DNA of 64,000 nucleotides, taken from Pseudoalteromonas undina. GTDB taxonomy: Bacteria; Pseudomonadota; Gammaproteobacteria; Enterobacterales; Alteromonadaceae. The stretch's first letter is position 1; every line of letters starts with the position of its first letter. The stretch lies in the NCBI RefSeq assembly GCF_000238275.3, contig NZ_AHCF03000003.1, forward strand, positions 1,116,001-1,180,000, read 5' to 3'. Shown here in pieces: positions 44,513 to 52,981 of the stretch. Under the pieces are notes generated by a model. The model was not told the DNA's origin. It worked only from the letters and a program-made list of their open reading frames with translations, and did not search any database. The position numbers and the translations under genes are program-made.

Positions 44513-45367
44513 TTGATAAAATACGACTTACATAGCCATACAACACACTCAGACGGACATTTAACCGTTGAGGAACTATTAGCGCGAGCAGTCGATAAAA
44601 ACATTGATGTATTTGCCATTACCGATCACGATACTGTGGCCGCAATTGAGCCTGCGCAGGCTTTTATCAAACGTGAAAACTTGCCGCTTAAACTGATTAA
44701 TGGGGTTGAAATATCAACCAAATGGGAGAGTTTTGAAATACATATTGTTGGGCTTAACATTGATACCAATGATAGCACTTTGCATACATTACTTAGCGAG
44801 CAACAGCAAAAGCGCGAAACCCGTGCAATTGAAATAGGCCACCGATTAACTAAAAATGGCTTTGAGGGTATTTATCAACAAGCCCGCGAGCTGGCTGAAA
44901 ATGCGCAAATTACTCGCGCTCACTTTGCCAGAGCTTTAATTGAGCGAGGTGTGGCTAAAAACTTTCCTGGGGTATTTAAAAAGTACTTAGGGCGAGGAAA
45001 AACCGGTTACGTACCGAGTAACTGGTGTGATATGCAAACGGCAATTTCAGCGATTCATGCCGCCGGTGGGGTGGCTGTTTTGGCGCACCCAAGTAGCTAT
45101 AAAATGTCGAATAAGTGGTTGCGTAAACTACTCGTAGAGTTTAAATCAGTGGGCGGTGATGCAATGGAAGTTGCCCAACCGCAACAGGCCCCGAGTGAGC
45201 GTCAGTTTTTAGGCTTATTGAGTCAAGAATACGATTTGCTTTGCTCTCAAGGCTCTGATTTTCATTTTCCGACTAGTTATTTAGAACTTGGAAAAAATTT
45301 ATACTTACCTAAAGATTGCCAAGGGGTTTGGCAAACATGGGAAAAGCACGAAGGAGTTGCATTATGA
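44513..45367 (+). CDS. rnm: RNase AM, PHP-domain 5'-3' exonuclease
   Basis: A 284-residue PHP phosphoesterase, formerly YciV/TrpH, which trims 5' ends of RNA such as 5S and 23S rRNA precursors and hydrolyses 3',5'-bisphosphates. The metal motifs are DLHSHTTHSDG (residues 4-14), ITDHDT (about 38-43), GVEIST, LAHPSSY and GSDFHFP. It is divergent from the trp operon, as in E. coli. The start is TTG at 44513 with no good alternative and a weak ribosome site. It overlaps yciO by four bases (ATGA). Confidence 0.92.
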   Translation: MIKYDLHSHTTHSDGHLTVEELLARAVDKNIDVFAITDHDTVAAIEPAQAFIKRENLPLKLINGVEISTKWESFEIHIVGLNIDTNDSTLHTLLSEQQQKRETRAIEIGHRLTKNGFEGIYQQARELAENAQITRAHFARALIERGVAKNFPGVFKKYLGRGKTGYVPSNWCDMQTAISAIHAAGGVAVLAHPSSYKMSNKWLRKLLVEFKSVGGDAMEVAQPQQAPSERQFLGLLSQEYDLLCSQGSDFHFPTSYLELGKNLYLPKDCQGVWQTWEKHEGVAL

Positions 45368-45984
45368 GTCAATTATTTCATATACATCCGGATAACCCAC
45401 AGCCTAGACTAATTTCTCAAGCTGTTGATATTATTAAACAGGGCGGCGTAGTTGTGTACCCAACAGATTCGGGATATGCGATTGGCTGTAATTTAGGTAA
45501 CAAACAAGCAAAAGAGCGCATAGAGCGTATTCGTGGTATTGAAAAACACCATAATTTTACTTTAGTGTGCCGCGATTTATCTGAGCTTTCTACTTATGCT
45601 CGGGTAGATAACCAAATGTTCAGGCTGATCAAAAATAATACCCCAGGGCCTTATACGTTTATTTTTAAAGGCACGAAAGAAGTACCTAAACGCTTATTAA
45701 ACGATAAGAAAAAAACCATAGGCATTCGTGTTATTGAACACCCAATTGCTTGTGCGTTACTTGCTGAATTGGGGGAGCCATTAATGTCATGCTCACTTAT
45801 TTTACCGGGTGATGAATACACGCAAGCGGACCCCGATGACATTTTGGATCGTCTAGATAAGCATGTCGATTTAATTATTCATGGCGGATACCTCACAGAG
45901 CAAGCAACCACGGTAATTGATTTATCAGAGGACGATATTCAAATTTTACGTGTAGGCTGCGGTGATACGGCTCCATTTGAATAA
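45364..45984 (+). CDS. yciO: YciO, TsaC/Sua5-family protein
   Basis: A 206-residue paralogue of the threonylcarbamoyl-AMP synthase TsaC. The start MSQLFHIHPDNPQPRLISQA is nearly that of E. coli YciO and AAGGAG lies upstream, so ATG 45364 is chosen. Core motifs are GGVVVYPTDSGYAIGC, RDLSELSTYA, NNTPGPYTFIFKGT and IIHGGYL. It binds RNA and nucleotides in the family; a tRNA-modification role is inferred. Coupled to rnm by overlap and followed by scpA two bases later. Confidence 0.93.
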   Translation: MSQLFHIHPDNPQPRLISQAVDIIKQGGVVVYPTDSGYAIGCNLGNKQAKERIERIRGIEKHHNFTLVCRDLSELSTYARVDNQMFRLIKNNTPGPYTFIFKGTKEVPKRLLNDKKKTIGIRVIEHPIACALLAELGEPLMSCSLILPGDEYTQADPDDILDRLDKHVDLIIHGGYLTEQATTVIDLSEDDIQILRVGCGDTAPFE

Positions 45985-45986
45985 CA

Positions 45987-46826
45987 ATGAAAAAGCCTGA
46001 CACGGTTTCGTTAACACCTACAGATATGCCAGTGCAGCAAAAGCTGCCACTGGCATTTTTGCATGGGAAAGCCGTTGTTGAAAAGCCTGAAGATTTATAT
46101 ATTCCGCCTGATGCGCTTGAAGTTATTTTAGAAACCTTTGAAGGTCCGTTAGATCTGTTGCTTTATTTAATTAAAAAGCACAAGTTAGATGTTCTCGAAT
46201 TATCTATATTTAGCATTACTGAGCAGTATGTAAAATATGTAGAAATGATGAGTGAGTTTCAGTTAGAACTCGCCGGCGAATATCTCGTAATGGCAGCATT
46301 GCTGGCGCAGATTAAGTCGCGGTTGTTACTGCCAGTGCATGAGGAATTAGAAGAAGAGGAAGATCCCCGCGCCGAACTTATAAAACGTCTACAAGAGTAC
46401 GAACAATTTAAAAAAGCGGCCGAAAATATCGATTCTTTGCCCCGCGTTGGTCGCGATATATTTATCGCCAATGCAACTTTCCCAGAGTTAGAAGAAAAAA
46501 ACCAACCCTTACCTGAACTGGCAATCAAAGATCTATTGTTAGCGCTAAGCGACGTAATGGCGCGTGCTAAAACATTTGAGCATCATTTAATTAGCGCAGA
46601 AACCCTGTCAACTCGTGAACGTATGAGTTTAATTTTACACACACTATCCCAAGCAAAAGCACCTGTTGCGTTTACCCAACTGTTTACCTTTGAAGAGGGC
46701 CGCAGTGGAGTAGTTGTTAGTTTTATTGCCATGTTAGAACTAATCAAAGAGGGCTTAATTGCTTGCTTACAAGTTGAGTCTGATAGCCAAATATATGTAT
46801 CTCTTAATGAGCCTGCCGAAAGTTAA
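45987..46826 (+). CDS. scpA: segregation and condensation protein A
   Basis: A 279-residue kleisin of the Smc-ScpAB condensin. The N-terminal FEGPLDLLLYLIKKHKLDVLE (residues about 52-72) that binds Smc, the acidic LLLPVHEELEEEEDPRAELIKRLQEYE and the C-terminal winged-helix part (HTLSQAKAPVAFTQLFTF) are all present. The first 45 residues are an extra polar extension. It follows yciO by two bases, so the rnm-yciO-scpA operon is clear. The usual partner gene scpB is not next: a 146-base gap and cytochrome b561 follow. Confidence 0.92.
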   Translation: MKKPDTVSLTPTDMPVQQKLPLAFLHGKAVVEKPEDLYIPPDALEVILETFEGPLDLLLYLIKKHKLDVLELSIFSITEQYVKYVEMMSEFQLELAGEYLVMAALLAQIKSRLLLPVHEELEEEEDPRAELIKRLQEYEQFKKAAENIDSLPRVGRDIFIANATFPELEEKNQPLPELAIKDLLLALSDVMARAKTFEHHLISAETLSTRERMSLILHTLSQAKAPVAFTQLFTFEEGRSGVVVSFIAMLELIKEGLIACLQVESDSQIYVSLNEPAES

Positions 46827-46972
46827 CCTCCCATAAAGTTTTTTGCAATTATACTAAATTAATAGACTTTACTGTGCGTATACGCACGATAAGTGTTTGC
46901 ATATGCTATTTTAATCGCCACTCATCCATTATATCGTAGTGTTATTACTAGATTAGAGATTGGCGATAAGCA

Positions 46973-47524
46973 ATGTTTAAAAACTCAAAAACCGGTTATG
47001 GCCTGATGGCTATATTTTTACACTGGTTAATGGCGTTGACTGTCTTTGGTTTGTTTGGTTTAGGCTTATACATGGTTGAGCTAACTTACTATGATAGCTG
47101 GTACAAAGGCTCATTAGATTTGCATAAAAGCATAGGGCTGAGTTTAGCGGCTGTATTTGTTTTTAGACTGTTATGGCGTCGATTTAATGTAAAACCTAGC
47201 CCTATTGGGACCAACACTCAATTAAATCAGCTGGCCCAAACCGCACATATTTTAATGTATCTGTTTTTAGTGATTATTATGGTGTCTGGGTATCTAATCT
47301 CTACTGCTGATGGGCGACCAATCGAAGTGTTTGGCTTGTTTTATGTCAAAGCCATCGACTTTACCTTTGATTCTCAGGCAGATATAGCAGGGCAGATCCA
47401 TTATTACAGCGCATGCTTACTGATTGGGTTTGTGGTGCTGCATATTTTAGGTGCGTTAAAACACCACTTTATAGATAAAGATAAAACATTAATTAGAATG
47501 ATCAAATTACAAAAGGAAGCTTAA
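46973..47524 (+). CDS. cytochrome b561
   Basis: A 183-residue four-helix membrane cytochrome of the prokaryotic b561/YceJ type. Haem-ligand histidines lie in AIFLHWLMAL (residue about 17), DLHKSIG (about 50), and further ones in GQIHYYSAC and VVLHILGALKHHF. It transfers electrons, probably from ubiquinol, in the inner membrane. yceI starts one base after its stop, so the pair is an operon as in E. coli (yceJ-yceI). Confidence 0.9.
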   Translation: MFKNSKTGYGLMAIFLHWLMALTVFGLFGLGLYMVELTYYDSWYKGSLDLHKSIGLSLAAVFVFRLLWRRFNVKPSPIGTNTQLNQLAQTAHILMYLFLVIIMVSGYLISTADGRPIEVFGLFYVKAIDFTFDSQADIAGQIHYYSACLLIGFVVLHILGALKHHFIDKDKTLIRMIKLQKEA

Positions 47525-47525
47525 A

Positions 47526-48107
47526 ATGAAAAAGTTACTATTAACTTCAGCGTTATCAGCAGCGATGTTTATGACAGCTACCGATGCTAGTGCTGCAGAC
47601 TATGTTATTGATACCAAAGGAGCACATGCCTTTGTTAATTTTAAAATTAAACATTTAGGTTACAGCTGGTTGCACGGGCGTTTTAACACCTTTGATGGGC
47701 AGTTTAACTACGACGCTAAAAACCCAAACGCATCTCAAATTAGTGTAAATATCGACACAGCAAGCCTAGATTCAAACCATGCTGAACGAGATAAACACTT
47801 ACGCGGTAGCGACTTTTTAAATGTAAGCAAATACCCACAGGCTAGCTTTAAAAGTACAGCAATTAAGTTTGATCAAGACGGTGAAGAAGCCACAGTAACC
47901 GGTGAGTTTACCCTTCATGGTATTACTAAAACAATTAGTTTTGAAATTGATAAGATTGGTGAAGGTAAAGATCCATGGGGTGGTTACCGTGTTGGTTTTG
48001 AAGGTGAAACCAGCTTAAAACTAGCTGATTACGGTATTGATTACGATTTAGGCCCAGCGTCAACGCACGTTGATATTGGTTTATTTATTGAAGGTATTCG
48101 TCAATAA
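47526..48107 (+). CDS. yceI: YceI family periplasmic lipid-binding protein
   Basis: A 193-residue secreted lipocalin-like protein with signal peptide ending DASAAD (cleavage near residue 23). The family pattern YVIDTKGAHAFVNFKIKHLGYSWLHGRF, then SLDSNHAERDKHLRGSDFL and GEFTLHGITKTI, and the C-terminal GIDYDLGPAST are all seen. Members bind polyisoprenoids in the periplasm and are induced by base or osmotic stress. Translation is likely coupled to the b561 gene. A strong terminator follows. Confidence 0.93.
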   Translation: MKKLLLTSALSAAMFMTATDASAADYVIDTKGAHAFVNFKIKHLGYSWLHGRFNTFDGQFNYDAKNPNASQISVNIDTASLDSNHAERDKHLRGSDFLNVSKYPQASFKSTAIKFDQDGEEATVTGEFTLHGITKTISFEIDKIGEGKDPWGGYRVGFEGETSLKLADYGIDYDLGPASTHVDIGLFIEGIRQ

Positions 48108-48122
48108 TACCGTTTTATAGTT

Positions 48123-48153
48123 AAAGCTAAGCGTTATCACGCTTAGCTTTTTT
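48123..48153. terminator. bidirectional intrinsic terminator
   Basis: Stem AAAGCTAAGCG (48123-48133) / CGCTTAGCTTT (48140-48150), followed by TTT; shared by yceI and the convergent periplasmic binding protein gene whose stop lies at its edge. Confidence 0.9.
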
Positions 48154-48991
48154 ATTGTAAATGCGCTTCTAATTTTGATTTTAAGTGACTTGGTAACCAC
48201 CGAGTTAATACTTGTTTATAGTCTTCAGTTTGCTTAATTAGTTTGAGTTGCTGATTGAGTGTGGCAATATCTTCTGCGCCTTGCTCGTTTTTAGTACAGC
48301 CAATGTAACCGTAACTAATTTTTGGTGCCTCAGTCAGCATGCGCTGCGTTAAATTGTCACTAAACCCCATCGTTTTTGCTAAATAATAATGCTCACTGGG
48401 GTAGCCTAATAAAATATCAATTCGCTCTAAGTTAAGCATATAGGTTAATGTACTGAGGGTATCGCGAGTAGGTCTAATGACAATATTTGTATTAGGTGTG
48501 GTATTAATTACCTTATCAATTTCACTGCCGTATGAGCGATTCATCGATACACCCAAGGTGAGCTTTTTATTTACTAATAAATTAGTTAACGACACTGATT
48601 TACTGCTTTCAATACCTAGCGCAATGCTCAGCTTTTGATGCATGGCAATAGATGGAGAAAGACCAGCTGTAGAGCTTTGGTGCGTGAAATAAACACGTTC
48701 TTCTCGATATTTGTTTTTATAAAGTGATAATGCGCATGCATTTGATTGCAGGTTAGCGAGTTCCTGAATAACTTTACCAGAGGGAATAATGATACGTTCA
48801 AAGTTAATATGCGGAAGTTGTTGCTCTAACAGTGAAATAATACTTTCATCACGGCCCTGAGATTTATCCGGACCGTTTAAAATATAATAGGGCGCAAAGT
48901 CATGCGTTATCCATTTTATTGTTCTGGCATCACACTTTGTGCTTAAAAATACACAGACGAACAGTATTAACCACGAAAACCGCATTTTCAC
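48152..48991 (-). CDS. periplasmic solute-binding-like protein (TIGR02285 type)
   Basis: A 279-residue exported protein with a signal peptide (residues 1-22, ending CDA) and the bilobed fold of family 3 solute-binding proteins: IKWITHDFAPYYILNGPDKSQG at the start, LQSNACALSLYKNKYREERVYFT in lobe one and TLTYMLNLERIDILLGYPSEHYYLA in lobe two. Two or three cysteines (ACAL, IGCTK) may pair. No ABC transporter genes adjoin it, so it may be a sensory or orphan binding protein. The ligand is unknown. Confidence 0.78.
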   Translation of the reverse strand: MKMRFSWLILFVCVFLSTKCDARTIKWITHDFAPYYILNGPDKSQGRDESIISLLEQQLPHINFERIIIPSGKVIQELANLQSNACALSLYKNKYREERVYFTHQSSTAGLSPSIAMHQKLSIALGIESSKSVSLTNLLVNKKLTLGVSMNRSYGSEIDKVINTTPNTNIVIRPTRDTLSTLTYMLNLERIDILLGYPSEHYYLAKTMGFSDNLTQRMLTEAPKISYGYIGCTKNEQGAEDIATLNQQLKLIKQTEDYKQVLTRWLPSHLKSKLEAHLQ

Positions 48992-49045
48992 TACAACAAA
49001 TAAATAAACATGGATTTAAGTGTAGTCAGTAATACACCAAAAAGT

Positions 49046-49072
49046 AAAATGCCAGCATAAAGCTGGCATTTT
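49046..49072 (-). terminator. intrinsic terminator after small gene
   Basis: Perfect 11-bp stem AAAATGCCAGC (49046-49056) / GCTGGCATTTT (49062-49072), loop ATAAA. It lies 36 bases past the stop at 49108 on the minus strand. Confidence 0.85.
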
Positions 49073-49107
49073 AATTTATTTATAAGTTAAACACTTATAA
49101 ATAATAA

Positions 49108-49275
49108 TTAACTGGCTTTCAGCCATTTTACAAATTGACGTGCATCACTTGCTTTTTGAAACAATGCATTTTTCAAACCTTGTGTATCGCTGAAGATTAC
49201 ACGATGTTTGTTAACCGAAATTGATTGCACTGGATGTGCTATTTGGATCATAGATCCGTTATATTTGTATGACAT
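49108..49275 (-). CDS. small hypothetical protein (55 aa)
   Basis: A short frame reading MSYKYNGSMIQIAHPVQSI and ending ARQFVKWLKAS, with balanced composition suggesting a small beta-alpha fold. The ATG at 49275 is chosen over the codon at 49329 because the extra 18 residues are an unlikely basic stretch and AGTGAG lies before 49275. Its own strong terminator supports a real transcript. I do not recognise the family. Confidence 0.6.
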   Translation of the reverse strand: MSYKYNGSMIQIAHPVQSISVNKHRVIFSDTQGLKNALFQKASDARQFVKWLKAS

Positions 49276-49616
49276 AATAAAACTCACTTTATTTTTGTTA
49301 TTTATTCTGGGCTTTTTCTTAAAGCACATTACAGATGATAAATAATCTAATTGTGTTTAGCTTCATTACAGTGTTGACGATCTTTATGACACTTTTACGA
49401 TGATATTAAAAATAAATCATCAAGGTATTAATAGGGGTTCTCGCCGTACAATAACTTAGCTTTTGAATATACGTTTTGCGGGGCTTACTGGATCAGGGTA
49501 AAGAGGTTAACCGCTAGGGCTTTTTATAGCCAAGCAGCGATATTACGTCACAATATTTTTCTTTGCAAGCAATTTATTAAAATACTTTGAATTGAGTGGA
49601 ATTCACATATAGCCAT
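49276..49616. other. non-coding spacer
   Basis: About 340 bases upstream of the 49689 cluster. It is A+T rich, with one G+C-richer stretch near 49470-49520. I see no gene or clear promoter; the MITE-end remnant begins at its right edge. Confidence 0.45.
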
Positions 49617-49646
49617 AAATATTAATTCGTAAAGGTCAACAGACCC
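49617..49646 (-). mobile_element. remnant of a MITE-like element end
   Basis: Thirty bases that match, in inverse orientation, the left end of the 266-bp elements at 14091 and 25168, including AAAGGTCAACAGACCC and the adjoining AAATATTAAT. The likeness stops abruptly inside, so this is a truncated copy or a solitary end. Confidence 0.7.
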
Positions 49647-49663
49647 AAATATATCTGACTATA

Positions 49664-49685
49664 CTCAGTTTTTAACTGAGGGGGT
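49664..49685 (+). promoter_or_regulatory. hairpin abutting the ribosome site of the 49689 gene
   Basis: CTCAGTT (49664-49670) pairs with AACTGAG (49674-49680) around a three-base loop; the next bases GGGG with the stem's GAG form the ribosome site for the ATG at 49689. It may sequester part of that site. TATACT at 49660-49665 could alternatively be a -10 box. Confidence 0.4.
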
Positions 49686-49688
49686 CAA

Positions 49689-50624
49689 ATGAACTCACTA
49701 TCTGCGCCATATCAACATTTTTTATCTAATCCAATAGCAAAGCCGCCTTGTCGTATGCACAATGCAAATATGTATGGTTTTTTTGCTGAAATAGAATCTA
49801 ATAAAGCACAAAAGTATATTGATTCAACGTTAAACATAGGGGAGGAGGGTAATATTTATTTTAAAATACTTGGCGAGTTTGCACTTATTACATTTACAGA
49901 TATTGAAAAAATAGCCTCGATGACCCCGCCATTCGATCAGCATGGTTGGATGCAAGAAACAGATATTATCATTTGGTTGCCTGTCGCTAAGGTTGAGGAT
50001 GAAGATATAACCTACTTATATTGGTATCCAGCGTTTATCTGTGTTAACAACATTTATGCACTTATTAATGGTCGCGAAACATGGGGCTATAATAAGTATT
50101 TGTGTGACTACACCATGCCCAGCTGTGTATCTGAGCTATCGAATTTTTCAATATCTTTAGAGTGCTTTGAACATTTCTCCCCTGAATCAAAGCTACAAAT
50201 GCATGAGCTATTTTCAATTACTATAAATTCTAAACACCAAGATAGCGATTTCTTATCTATTATTGATAACTTTGGCGATCAAGTAGCAAATTTGTTTTCT
50301 CGCAAACATTTAGATATTGATTTTTCATTATTAAAGCAGTTATTGAGTGGCTTTGTTAATCCACAAATGGATCAAATTTTGTTAAAACAATTTCCTGATG
50401 GCAGTGGCGATTCAGCGGTATACCAGAGCGTAATGCACTCACCTTCAATGATTAAAAAAATACATAGCTTTAAATTTTTGAAACCTGAGTTTACTTTGCA
50501 TCTTAATAAATTAGATAGTTTTCCACTTGCCGATATGTTTGGTCTAAAGTTAGGTAGTCAAGCGCTGCACTTACCTTTTTATGTGCAAATGGATTTCGAC
50601 CAGTTAGCCGCAACTAAAATTTAA
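49689..50624 (+). CDS. acetoacetate decarboxylase-like protein
   Basis: A 311-residue soluble protein whose central INGRETWGYNKYLCDY (about residues 124-139) matches the acetoacetate decarboxylase family pattern GRExxGxxK, the lysine being the Schiff-base candidate. YLYWYPAFICVNN before it fits the same beta-barrel. The 60-residue C-terminal part (FKFLKPEFTLHLNKLDSFPLADMFGLK) also resembles the family's end. Enzymes of this fold decarboxylate or add to keto acids by imine chemistry. It starts a co-directional cluster; the FAD oxidoreductase gene follows in 20 bases. Substrate unknown. Confidence 0.7.
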   Translation: MNSLSAPYQHFLSNPIAKPPCRMHNANMYGFFAEIESNKAQKYIDSTLNIGEEGNIYFKILGEFALITFTDIEKIASMTPPFDQHGWMQETDIIIWLPVAKVEDEDITYLYWYPAFICVNNIYALINGRETWGYNKYLCDYTMPSCVSELSNFSISLECFEHFSPESKLQMHELFSITINSKHQDSDFLSIIDNFGDQVANLFSRKHLDIDFSLLKQLLSGFVNPQMDQILLKQFPDGSGDSAVYQSVMHSPSMIKKIHSFKFLKPEFTLHLNKLDSFPLADMFGLKLGSQALHLPFYVQMDFDQLAATKI

Positions 50625-50644
50625 ATTGCTTAGAAGGATTTACC

Positions 50645-52894
50645 ATGAACCAAGAAAAAATCGTGATAATTGGTGGCGGTGTATCGGCTATGACTGCTGC
50701 ACTGTATTTAACTGAGCAACCTGACTGGCAACAGCATCGAACTATCACAGTATACCAACAAGGCTGGCGTTTGGGTGGTAAAGGAGCAAGTGGTCGAAAT
50801 GCGGCTAGCGGGCAGCGTATTGAAGAGCATGGCTTACATGTTTGGTTTGGTGCTTATGTAAATAGCTTTAAAACAATAGAAACGGTTTACACTAAGTTAC
50901 AACGGCCAGCCGATTCACCTTTATCTACATGGCAGCAAGCATTAAAACCGCATAGCTTTATAGCCTTAGAAGAATATATTGATGACCAATGGCAAACATG
51001 GCCAATTGATTTCCCATTACTTGCAGGGAATCCTGTTGATGGAAGTTTAGATATAACGCCATGGGATTTTATTAAAATGACCCTAGCTTGGCTAAAAAAG
51101 TGGATATTTGATTTACAGTCAGCAGCAAAAAAAGCTAATAAAAATATACAATTAAGTACAAAAAAAACACGAGACCAATCTTTATTACGGCACTTGCACC
51201 AACAAATAACAGATTTGGTTGATGATACCGAAGATGCTTGGCGAGATTTTGCTGATGATATAAAACAATATTCGAGTGAAGTTGCTTCTACTCCAAGCTT
51301 ATTAATCAATACATTAAATAAGTTTGCCCACGCCGACAATACATTAAACCCCCAAGTACATGAGAAAAAAGATGGCCTTGTTATTTGGTATATAGTTAGA
51401 AAGCTAAAGCGCTGGCTTAATAGCGAAATGATTGAGTTGTTAGACAATAATGCGCAGCTTAGACGATTATATATTTGCGCAGACCTTGCTATCGCAATGC
51501 TAGTTGGTTTGGTAAAAGACAAAGTATATCGAGAAGGGTTTGAGGTTATAAATAAATTTGATTTTAGGCAATGGCTTATAAGAAATGGGGCAAATGAGCA
51601 ATACAGTGCTAATTCGGCGCCTATACGAGGGTTTTATGATTTGGTGTTTGCGCACCCTGCGGGTGACCTAAGTAAGCCGAATGTTGAGGCTGGTGTCGCA
51701 TCACTGGCTATGTTACGCATCGCGCTGTGTTACCGCGGAGGGGTCATGTGGAAAATGCAAGCGGGGATGGGCGATGTCATCTTTGCTCCCTTATACGAAC
51801 TACTAAAAAAAAGAGGGGTTAAGTTTGAGTATTTTCATCAATTGCAAAACCTGACTCCCAGCCTAAGTGAGCAAGGAGAGAGTTTTGTCGAGACCGTTGA
51901 ACTTCAGCAACAAGTTTCTTTTCTCGCAGACGCAGAGTATCAACCACTGGTTAATGTTAAAAAACTACCTTGTTGGCCAAGTGAACCACTTTATGCGCAA
52001 ATTAATAGTGAACAAGCCGCACTATTAAAGCAGCATGATATTAATTTAGAATCTTTTTGGTCAGACTGGCCGTCTCAATACGAAAACCATTTTGGGCAGC
52101 CACTGCCAATAAAAAAATTAAACTACAAAGAAGATTTTGACAGAATTGTGTTGGGTGTATCTGTGGCGTCACTTGAGCACGTATGCCCTTCATTATTAGC
52201 GTGGGATACTAAATTTGCAGCGCAAGCAAAGCAAGTCAAAACGGTGGCAACCCAAGCTGCCCAACTATGGCTTAATAAAACAGACGAGCAATTAGGCTGG
52301 CAATATATTCCAAAGAGTAAAGAAGGCCCAATTCTAAGTGGCTTTAGCGAACCATTTGATACGTGGGCGGCAATGATGAATTTAGTCGACAAAGAGCAGT
52401 GGCCTACTGATTGCCCTCCTAAAAACATTGCTTATTTTTGCAGTGTTTTTCCTTGTGAGTACTATCCACCAAAAAGTGAATATCAATTTCCTCTACAGGC
52501 TAAATCGCAAGTAAAGGTAAATCTAGAAGCAATACTAGAAAAAAACATGCAGTCCTTATGGCCGCTTGCATATCAAAATAATGAGTTCGACTGGTCTGTA
52601 TTATATGAAATATCGTCATCAGGGGATGAACGATTAAATGCTCAATACTGGCGAGTAAACGTTGACCCAAGTGAGCGTTATGTTTTGTCAGTTGCGGGTT
52701 CAAGTAAGTATCGACTGGCGACAGATGAAACAAAATTTACAAACCTTTTTATTACCGGTGACTGGATTAAAACGGGTGTTAATGCCGGTTGTGTTGAAGC
52801 GGCTGTTATGGCAGGTATGCAAACAGCCAGAGCAATGGTGGGTTACCCACAACACATTAGTGGCGAAAATGCATTTGCAGTTATCAAAAATTAA
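50645..52894 (+). CDS. FAD-dependent oxidoreductase, CrtP/CrtQ-like
   Basis: A 749-residue flavoprotein with VIIGGGVSAMTAALYL at residues 6-21, GWRLGGKGASGRN at about 40-52, EEHGLHVWFGAYVNSF at about 60-75 (very like the phytoene/zeta-carotene desaturases CrtP and CrtQ), and a C-terminal FITGDWIKTGVNAGCVEAAVMAG that closes the FAD site. It is larger than those desaturases because of an insert at about 125-260 rich in charged helices. No carotenoid genes are nearby, so it probably dehydrogenates another hydrophobic molecule. AAGGA precedes the start. Operonic with the decarboxylase-like gene. Confidence 0.8.
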   Translation: MNQEKIVIIGGGVSAMTAALYLTEQPDWQQHRTITVYQQGWRLGGKGASGRNAASGQRIEEHGLHVWFGAYVNSFKTIETVYTKLQRPADSPLSTWQQALKPHSFIALEEYIDDQWQTWPIDFPLLAGNPVDGSLDITPWDFIKMTLAWLKKWIFDLQSAAKKANKNIQLSTKKTRDQSLLRHLHQQITDLVDDTEDAWRDFADDIKQYSSEVASTPSLLINTLNKFAHADNTLNPQVHEKKDGLVIWYIVRKLKRWLNSEMIELLDNNAQLRRLYICADLAIAMLVGLVKDKVYREGFEVINKFDFRQWLIRNGANEQYSANSAPIRGFYDLVFAHPAGDLSKPNVEAGVASLAMLRIALCYRGGVMWKMQAGMGDVIFAPLYELLKKRGVKFEYFHQLQNLTPSLSEQGESFVETVELQQQVSFLADAEYQPLVNVKKLPCWPSEPLYAQINSEQAALLKQHDINLESFWSDWPSQYENHFGQPLPIKKLNYKEDFDRIVLGVSVASLEHVCPSLLAWDTKFAAQAKQVKTVATQAAQLWLNKTDEQLGWQYIPKSKEGPILSGFSEPFDTWAAMMNLVDKEQWPTDCPPKNIAYFCSVFPCEYYPPKSEYQFPLQAKSQVKVNLEAILEKNMQSLWPLAYQNNEFDWSVLYEISSSGDERLNAQYWRVNVDPSERYVLSVAGSSKYRLATDETKFTNLFITGDWIKTGVNAGCVEAAVMAGMQTARAMVGYPQHISGENAFAVIKN

Positions 52895-52981
52895 AATACT
52901 CTTCCAGCACAGCTTTAATCGGTTGATTAGTATATAGTTAAACATGTTGTTTACATTTATTTAGCGCAAAGGTCACGTGAA

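Noticed and set aside
50887..51522. Long open frame of 211 codons antisense to the FAD oxidoreductase gene
   Set aside because: Its composition is typical of a shadow frame (rich in Ser, Cys and Phe), it has no ribosome site, and the sense strand holds a well-supported flavoprotein.
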